A DNA stretch of 30,958 nucleotides from Basidiobolus ranarum (lineage: Eukaryota > Basidiobolomycota > Basidiobolomycetes > Basidiobolales): the NCBI GenBank assembly GCA_040143965.1, contig JASJQH010006969.1, positions 1 through 30,958 on the forward strand, given 5' to 3'. A model generated the notes under the pieces. The model did no database searches, was not told the origin of the DNA, and saw only the letters and a program-made list of their open reading frames with translations. A program made the position numbers and the translations under genes. This document shows, piece after piece, positions 30,795 through 30,958 of the stretch (the first letter of the stretch is position 1; each line of letters starts with the position of its first letter).

Positions 30795-30958
30795 TTAATC
30801 TTTATTCAACATCATAGTTAACTTTAGTTATGATACATATATCAGACACAGAAAGCAACATATCTATAGCCCCTATATTCTAAATAGGAATATCTCTATA
30901 TCTATATAACAAGTATGTCTTATTACCCCCACTTATCTATTATATCTTATTACACAAA
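30785..30958 (+). mobile_element. Possible second LTR edge inside the copia element
   Basis: Readable copia protein ends at a TGTTGGATAA word, a common copia LTR start, and the next 170 bp are AT-rich and unlike the internal region. It does not resemble the 29339 LTR. This may be another element inserted here, or simply decay. Confidence 0.25.

Noticed and set aside
1-30958. tRNA genes, CRISPR arrays, or a biosynthetic or defence gene cluster
   Set aside because: I looked for T-loop words, spaced repeats and co-directed related genes and found none. Neighbours are functionally unrelated.

Overview
The window looks like nuclear DNA from an AT-rich, intron-rich fungus. The best indicators are an arginine attenuator peptide (AAP) upstream ORF ahead of a mitochondrial-type arginine-specific carbamoyl-phosphate synthase small subunit, a Kre9/Knh1-like GPI-anchored wall protein, and a two-PAS-block protein of a type I associate with early-diverging fungi (Mucoromycota, Kickxellomycotina). 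Introns are short (about 45-120 nt), with GTAAGT-like donors, CTAAC-like branch sites and TAG/CAG acceptors. An early-diverging filamentous lineage, possibly Zoopagomycota, is my inference and not proven.

Layout, left to right. 1-930: an unrecognised coding-like fragment (+) and a decayed IMP3 gene (-). 1283-2074: an OPA3-like mitochondrial protein in five exons (+). 2075-3949: no gene I can name, with coding-like scraps on the minus strand. 3950-4916: PAS protein (+). 5072-5581: Kre9/Knh-like GPI protein (-). 6304-6635: small secreted-type two-exon gene (+). 6769-7824: PAP2-family lipid phosphatase, DPP1 type (-). 8340-10192: COBW/ZNG1 zinc GTPase in 12 exons (+). 10759-12028: PEX7 (-). 12491-14491: intronless cactin (-). 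14927-15718: two solo copia LTRs (-). 17887-19637: TATA box, spliced AAP uORF and CPA1 (+). 20094-23016: LHS1/HYOU1 ER chaperone ending in HDEL (-). 23462-25160: CaM kinase in nine exons (-). 25935-27360: forkhead transcription factor (-). 27690-27974: decayed fragment resembling glutamate-cysteine ligase modifier subunit (+). 29339-30794: 5' LTR and start of a stop-riddled Ty1/copia element (+).

Most genes are unrelated housekeeping functions: arginine and pyrimidine precursor synthesis, ER folding, peroxisomal import, splicing, zinc metallochaperoning, lipid signalling, Ca2+ signalling and transcription. No operon or cluster logic is visible. The strongest regulatory story is local to CPA1: an AAP coding sequence interrupted by an intron exactly in the residues that should act in the ribosome tunnel. 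The copia LTRs (two minus, one plus) and at least two decayed genes mark the accessory, unstable parts. No tRNA, rRNA or CRISPR was seen.
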